NCBI GenBank assembly: GCA_964035545.1
Contig: OZ037769.1
Location: 4,339,929 to 4,403,928 of the forward strand
Direction of reading: 5' to 3'
DNA: 64,000 bases
Source of the DNA: Bugula neritina
Lineage: Eukaryota; Bryozoa; Gymnolaemata; Cheilostomatida; Bugulidae
Numbering within the stretch: position 1 is the stretch's first letter; every line of letters begins with the position of its first letter. The position numbers and the translations under genes were made by a program. This document shows, in pieces, positions 57,831 to 64,000 of this stretch. The notes below the pieces were generated by a model, which was given only the letters and a program-made list of their open reading frames with translations, was not told the origin of the DNA and made no database searches.

Positions 57831-59080
57831 CCCATATTTCCTGTTTTCCCATTGAATGATGGGGTTGAAATGCAACATGGTGTTTAGCAGAAAATAAGTG
57901 GTTTCTGGAAGTATCAAAGTAAAGCAGCAATGACCTTGTAGTTCCAAATTGACAGGACTAAGATTTACATATGTAATATTATTACGTTGTTGCAAAATAA
58001 TCATATATAAACGCCTGCAGAATAATAATATAAAGCTTACTGTCTAGTGTCTACCCATTCAAACTCTAGTCAAAAATTGTAACCAGTTTGCTTAAGTGGT
58101 AGAGTGATAAACACTCAGAACTGCATGAATTGAAAAATAATCTTGTAAAAAGAAGATTGTAGTTAGAGTATTAGTATATATTTAATATATTTTTAATAAA
58201 TAAACTTACCAGAATTGTGTGTTTCTGCTGCAATGAAGTTTTCAGTATACAGTTCCCCACTGATCAATTCTGATAAAATATGTCATGTAGCGAGTTGAGT
58301 GAGTGTGTAATTGAATTTCACAACTAACTAGTGTGTAACAACACCACCTGCTAGCACCTGTATGGGTACAGCATGGGGAACCTACTATGTTATAATAGTT
58401 TGTAGCCAGTACCAACAATTTAAGCAAACATCAAGCGTGTATCTTTAGCTCAGTGTATTATATTAGGTATTGTGTTAATATTTTGATATAGAGTTATTAA
58501 AGGAGCATAGATTTGTCAATATGAGAAGTGCTTATTGTTTGGCATTCATACACATTTGAAAAGATTGTGATTACGAAAACACTGTGAGCACGAACAATAA
58601 TATGTATTAGCATTCATTGTGACAATGTATAAATGATGCTTTAAAGAGAATTGGACGATGAATAGTTTAAAAGAAAAGTGAAAGTGTTAATGAAGACAAT
58701 GTTTAGCAGTTTGTGGGAATTTCTGAATCACCAATAATTAACAAATTAATAAATGGTGAAACATAGTTTTCAATGTTGAGTCATGACTCAGTATAAAAAA
58801 TACACTTGCAGTATTAATAATGTTTATTTGTGTAACGTTAAATCAGAGGAAATCCAAATATAAGCCAAAAATGTATCCATATATTACATGTTGTTGATAT
58901 TATTATGCAGGTATATTTATTCTACAATCATAGTGTACTTCTTAGATAATGGAGAGAATCATGCAGAGCTAGGTCAACTGAATTTTAAAATTTAATTGAA
59001 TAATATGATGACAATGAGTTTGATTGAACTATTAGACCAGCTGGTATGAAGCACTTAGGAAGTCAAATATATAGATTAAC

Positions 59081-59275
<195 letters not shown>

Positions 59276-60949
59276 TTTAAATTGGTAAGTTTGCAGAGTG
59301 TTGCTCACATAAATTATATTTTGTATGTAGAATAACTAACAATTAATTTCAGAAAGCAGCTAGAAAACTAGTTATGATTTAATGGATGTAAAGGACTTAG
59401 TGGGGTAGACTGATACCTACATACACATACATCTTGATGCAGCTAGACAAGTGGACGAAGACTTCAGGTAAAACAATAAGAAAACAGCCTATCAAAGTCA
59501 TTCTTGTGCTGCTAGCAATGGATCCAAACTAGATTGGCATACAGACCCTAAAACCCCTAAAAAGTTTCAGTGTGGTTAATTTCGTTTGTAAAAACACAAA
59601 TTTTCTGGAAGAATGTATAAGCATAATGTATCCCATGTATAAATGCAACTTATCAATATAGTTTTATGATGAGAAACCTAACTGTTTTAACTGAAGCTTT
59701 GTTTGAAACTTGAAATGTTTATATTTACAAATCTGAGCATAAAAAATTTGGAGTTATGTTCCCTACATAGGCCTTTCAGTTACAATTTTCTTCTGATGTA
59801 GTTGTACAGGCAACTCCAAACATTTATTAATAATCAGTCAAAGTGAAAATGTTACAGCTATGCAAATTGTAGAAGTATGAGAAAAGGTAAGACATAAATG
59901 CACTGTTTTTTGGCATAACTTCTGTTAAACAACAGCTTATTGGCTATTGTTTCTCCCAGTATGCAATTAAAATTAAGCATGCACATGCTTCACAACAAAA
60001 GTTGAGCTATATAAGCAGGATATATTTTTTAAAGTATAAAACATATAATTAAGATTTATTAAAGTATATATTGCAATATTAAAAAATTGGCACAAAGTGT
60101 AGTGGATGGTAAGCACAACAAGGAAATTATTTAGAGATGTTTACAAAAGAAGGGAAAACTTGTCAAAATTATCAAGAAGTTAACCTCCATATGAAAGCAC
60201 ATTTTCAAAATATAAACAACATATAGCACAAGTCAGTAGTGGGTTATTTTAGAATTACCAAAAGTCAATTGAATGAGGAATTTATTGCAATAAAATAAGA
60301 AATTTATTTACATGATTAAATATTTACTATAAGGAATTAAGGAAATTTGAAGTATATTTGTGTTTTAAGTTTTGCCTACTCTTTAGTTATGCAAAAGTGT
60401 GATTAGAATTATCTCCACACACCTCTTGAATTCTGGACTGCACTGTATGTGTGTATTCAATTTGAAAAAAACAGTTTTCATAAAAATCAATGCCCTGACC
60501 ATGTCTAACGAAAAATAAATATTATGAAACAACTTATAAGCCAAAATAATGGAATTAATATGAGACAGTGCCCAAACTACGTATAACATGTATGATATTA
60601 TAACAGAGCCGAGAGGCAAAAATATTCAGATGGAACAACTCCAAATCTACCAAATCTTAAACCTTGTTTACAATTATGATTGACACGAATAACACACCAT
60701 TACAGCTATTTAGGTAGCTGAGCTAGCTTCGTATGCCAGTCAAAGTTTATAGTTAAATGCTGCTGCTGCAGTGGTTTGTAAGTGTGACTAAATGCAGATT
60801 TGTTTGTTGAAAGAGAAGCCATCGGGAAAGTAAATAGCCAGTTCCAATAATAGACTGTGAACCATATGGCCACAACTATAGCATTGGGGTGGAGAGTAAA
60901 TAGCACCAGTAATAACACTTGTTGTCTGTAGTAATAACTGCACATCCTG

Positions 60950-63900
60950 TCACCTTAGAGTTGGGAGTTTAGAGAACTTGAACCCGGGTACATCCCACGC
61001 AGCTAAGGTCATGAAGATGAGGTGATAGCCTATACAACAGAAATAACTCATTACAGCTCCAGTATTTCATAGCACATGCCATATTGATTTTCATTACATC
61101 ACGGTTTAGTGCCGGCACTCTTATGTGGTAAGAAGAGTGGATGTATAGTACAAGAGGATGCACTTCAAAACATGAATGAAGAAGGCGTATGGAGATCATT
61201 TCCACTGGCTGCCTTTTAGTAATGAAAGATTATTCAACACATTTTAAATTTTGAAACAAAATATTAAATCAAAAATTGTAAACATCAAAAAATTAACCTA
61301 AACTTGCAGGAGAATTGCTACATTACATGAATGTTGAGGTCAGTGGAATATTAAGGAAATGCATTGCATATAAAAACTTTAAAACTAGAAACACAGATGT
61401 CCATATTGGTTGACTGGAAAATTAAATGGAGATTATTTTCTATTCATATTTGCTGACCTAATGCTTACGTATTGTAATTCCTGCATTGCATATGTAGCAA
61501 TGCAGCTAGCTAGCCCACAGCAAACATTCTGTATTTAAAGGTAATTTCTTCTATCAAAAATGAATAAAACTTTACTCTCTGTGGCACTGATTCTAATCAT
61601 TTTGACTTGAAGGTTATTTGAGTCTGAAGCAGTAACATTGAAATTAAAATAGTTCTCTATAACTTTCTGCACAAAACTAGTAACAAGTATACATAGTATA
61701 CAAAACCTGTGTGCCACTTGACATATTATAGCATAAGGCTTGATATGTTAAATCTTCGTTATCATAAGAATAGAGCAAGTATAATGGCCCAAAGATAAAA
61801 GAAAGGAATTTGACAAATATAAGACATATTAGAAAGGAGTTAATAATCAAGACAGAGAACAACAGACAGTATACTATCTGATAGGTATGAATATCTAAAT
61901 TTAGCACACAGCTGGATATTTAACATGTCATCTTAGCATCACCAGCGAATCTAACGATTTTAGGTAAAAATGGCACAAATATCACTTTTACCGGACATCA
62001 AATCTAACAATTTCTGTATCTTTGAAAATGTTACATACTCAAGTTAATAATAATTACTTGTGACTATTTGTCATTGCCGGTTAAGTGAACATAATGGACT
62101 CATTAATTCTTGCAATAGCCCCAGGCACTTGTTGCAACTATACAATCACGAGTATAAGTATTGCTGAAAGCTATTACAGGTCACCAGTTGCAGAGGTTTA
62201 GAGACGCTCTCTGGGAAAAACATGACGCCTCATATTTTAGTCCCTGGGCAAAACACTGGCTTTTCAAAATTACATGTTGTTATCACGTGATCTGCCAGTG
62301 TCCGGTCCATGACAACTATACGATAAGGTTTATAAATTACTGTATATCAGGCAATGCATTGCAAGTGTATAGTCAAACTTTGCACAATGCCATGACACGA
62401 CCTTCGTGCAAGCGTAACAACAACAAATGCTATTTTTATACTACTGGTCACTGAATGTTGGCGCAACTTGAAACTTAAATACTAGTTGGACACCCTGTGG
62501 CCTCCCAGTGCTGGTAGTTCGTTGATGGAGTTGATCAGGAACTAAGTAGCTGATGCTAAGTATCAATTTGTTTTTTGATCATTTACTCAGTAAGTAAACT
62601 AAAAATACATGCCAAGTACAAAAGAATGATTTGTATTCCCCTAGTATATTCTACCCTAGCAATTCCATTTAAATAATTAAAGTAGCTGAAAGCCAATGGA
62701 AACCAATGAAGCTGCACTCGATGGCCCCTTCATTGTAAGTGGCCAGTATGAAAAGCTAGAGATTGCCATAACTTGAATAAGTAAGTATATTCCAAGTACA
62801 ACTTACTTCCTGGTATGAGAAGAATTAGCCCTCCGACAATGAATAGCAGGTACTTCAAGTCTGAAATATATTCCATACATTAATAAAATATAACTCAAGT
62901 GAAGATAAAGCAAACACCAGAGTATAATACACAATACAATATATAATTAGAGAGTATATCATTATAGAATAACCAAAATATCTGTAGTATACCTACTATT
63001 TATCTACAGTACACTTACTATTTAACTACAGTACACCTAACATTCACATACACCTACCTACAATCACAACTAAAAGATGGTGAGAATAACAACAGTTATG
63101 TAAACACAATGCTGGTACCAGGAACTATGCATAAGAGATTAGAATACAACACAGTCCATCATAGTACTCATAGCTGATAACAGTAATATAATAATAATGT
63201 AATATAATAACATAATATAGTCCACAATTAGATTGTAAATTAATCTAAGTAGAAGTTTCTTCAGATGGCACTACAATGCTGAACGTGATGTAATATTATT
63301 TTCTCTTCACCCAAGCTGTGACCTTAATTCTATAAATTATAATTCCTTTATAAATGTTAAGATATCTTCAATATCATGACAAACAAGCTCACGTTCTAAA
63401 GTCTGCAAGCAATTAGACCAGGGCAGGGTAGGAATTACATAATCGTGTGCATTGACAACTACTGGGAAATGCGACAATGATATTTAAAGTTATCACATAA
63501 TGATAAGTAACAGATAAACTACTAGATTTTTATCAAAAACTGTAGGACTAACAAAATATTTTTCTTTGAAGTTTTTAGTAACTTTCAAAGGTGACAAAAC
63601 TGAGTATTTTTATGATTAAAACTAATGAAATGCCGGTGTTACCAAATCACTTTAAGAATCGTTGTCAACTGTATGTAGTGCTAGTAATGACTTCAACTAC
63701 TAACTAATGACTGCTAACTAATAACTACTAACTAATGACTATTAACTAGTAACTACTAACTAGTAACTACAAACTAGTAAATACTAACTAGTAAATATTA
63801 ACTAGTAACTACAAGCTAGTAACTACTAACTAGTAACTACTAACTAATGACTGCTAACTAATAACTAGTAACTACTAACTGGTGACTGTACTAACTAGTA

Positions 63901-63985
63901 ACTACAATAACCAACTAACACGCTGTTAACTTACCATCCTTGTAATTTGTCATATATCCTATGATGACTCCCAGAATGACTAAAC
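60950..63985 (-). CDS. TMEM134/TMEM230-type membrane protein, 3' part (start beyond the window)
   Basis: Three exons: 63935-63985 (51 nt, phase 1-1), 62807-62860 (54 nt, phase 1-1) and 60950-61029 (ends TGA). They encode GLVILGVIIGYMTNYKD, then DLKYLLFIVGGLILLIPG, then SYHLIFMTLAAWDVPGFKFS and KLPTLR. Two hydrophobic segments separated by a short polar loop, the I-P-G-x-Y-H motif at the end of the second, and a short C-terminal tail with G-F-x-F-x-x-L-P are the signature of the DUF872 family (TMEM230 and TMEM134). YHLIF and the F-S-x-L-P tail look closer to TMEM134. These proteins reside in endosomal, Golgi and secretory membranes. The 5' exons lie above 64000. The 1.8-kb second intron was bridged on phase and family sense. 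Confidence 0.75.
61962..61997. mobile_element. Tiny relative of the 39882-40155 inverted-repeat element
   Basis: GGTAAAAATGGCACAAATAT then CACTTTTACCGGACA: both termini of the larger element meet within about 36 bp. It is an internal-deletion copy or a solo terminus. Confidence 0.45.
63700..63905. repeat. 14-bp tandem repeat (ACTAGTAACTACTA)
   Basis: About 14 imperfect copies next to the acceptor-distal side of the last visible exon of the TMEM134/230-type gene, inside its intron. Confidence 0.85.
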
Positions 63986-64000
63986 CTGAAAGAAAATTTT

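Noticed and set aside
62161-62454. 97-codon open frame
   Set aside because: No splice partners, no recognisable motif, antisense within the intron of the TMEM134/230-type gene; probably chance.

Overview
This is a window of a metazoan nuclear genome. It is AT-rich by eye, with long dinucleotide microsatellites and tRNA-derived SINE copies. Its protein genes are cut by GT-AG introns and belong to animal families: a FYCO1-type RUN/FYVE/GOLD adaptor, a CD225/dispanin, a sushi-domain receptor and a TMEM134/TMEM230-type membrane protein. A marine or freshwater invertebrate, perhaps a lophotrochozoan, would fit, but the sequence alone does not let me place it further. All gene models below were built by hand from splice sites, reading phase and protein sense; transcripts were not available.

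Layout. (1) 1938-15734, minus strand: a 41-exon gene, the most unusual object here. It has a signal peptide, then 35 tandem, short (33-57 nt, one of 207 nt), strictly phase 1-1 exons encoding Gly/Lys/His-, Glu/Asp/Ser- and Tyr-rich segments, then a 4-exon C-terminal domain with 12 cysteines. The joined frame is exactly 720 codons. The exons fall into recognisable classes that recur in the same order, so blocks of exons were duplicated. It has the logic of a schistosome-type micro-exon gene but belongs to no family I recognise. (2) 15.9-20.1 kb: no gene seen; TA microsatellites with a perfect 31-bp inverted repeat, and a hexanucleotide satellite. (3) 20108-22839, plus strand: a five-exon CD225/dispanin gene, 265 aa, with a YPPQQG-type repeat. 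(4) 23985-38908, minus strand: a 22-exon FYCO1-like gene, 1472 aa, tail to tail with the CD225 gene. (5) 39.0-42.3 kb: repeats, including a telomere-like inverted-repeat element and a 33-bp-arm palindrome. (6) 42374-48646, minus strand: an eight-exon type I membrane protein (signal peptide, CUB-like domain, four sushi domains, one membrane helix, long tail). (7) 48.7-60.9 kb: no coding gene seen; SINEs, a minisatellite and a TA repeat. (8) 60950-63985, minus strand: the last three exons of a TMEM134/TMEM230-type gene whose start lies beyond the window.

The genes do not form one pathway. The FYCO1-like protein is expected on autophagosomes and late endosomes, the dispanin and TMEM134/230-type proteins in endomembranes, the sushi protein at the cell surface, and the micro-exon product outside the cell. 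The micro-exon gene is the best candidate for a previously undescribed system: a secreted modular protein whose exons can all be skipped or shuffled without losing frame.
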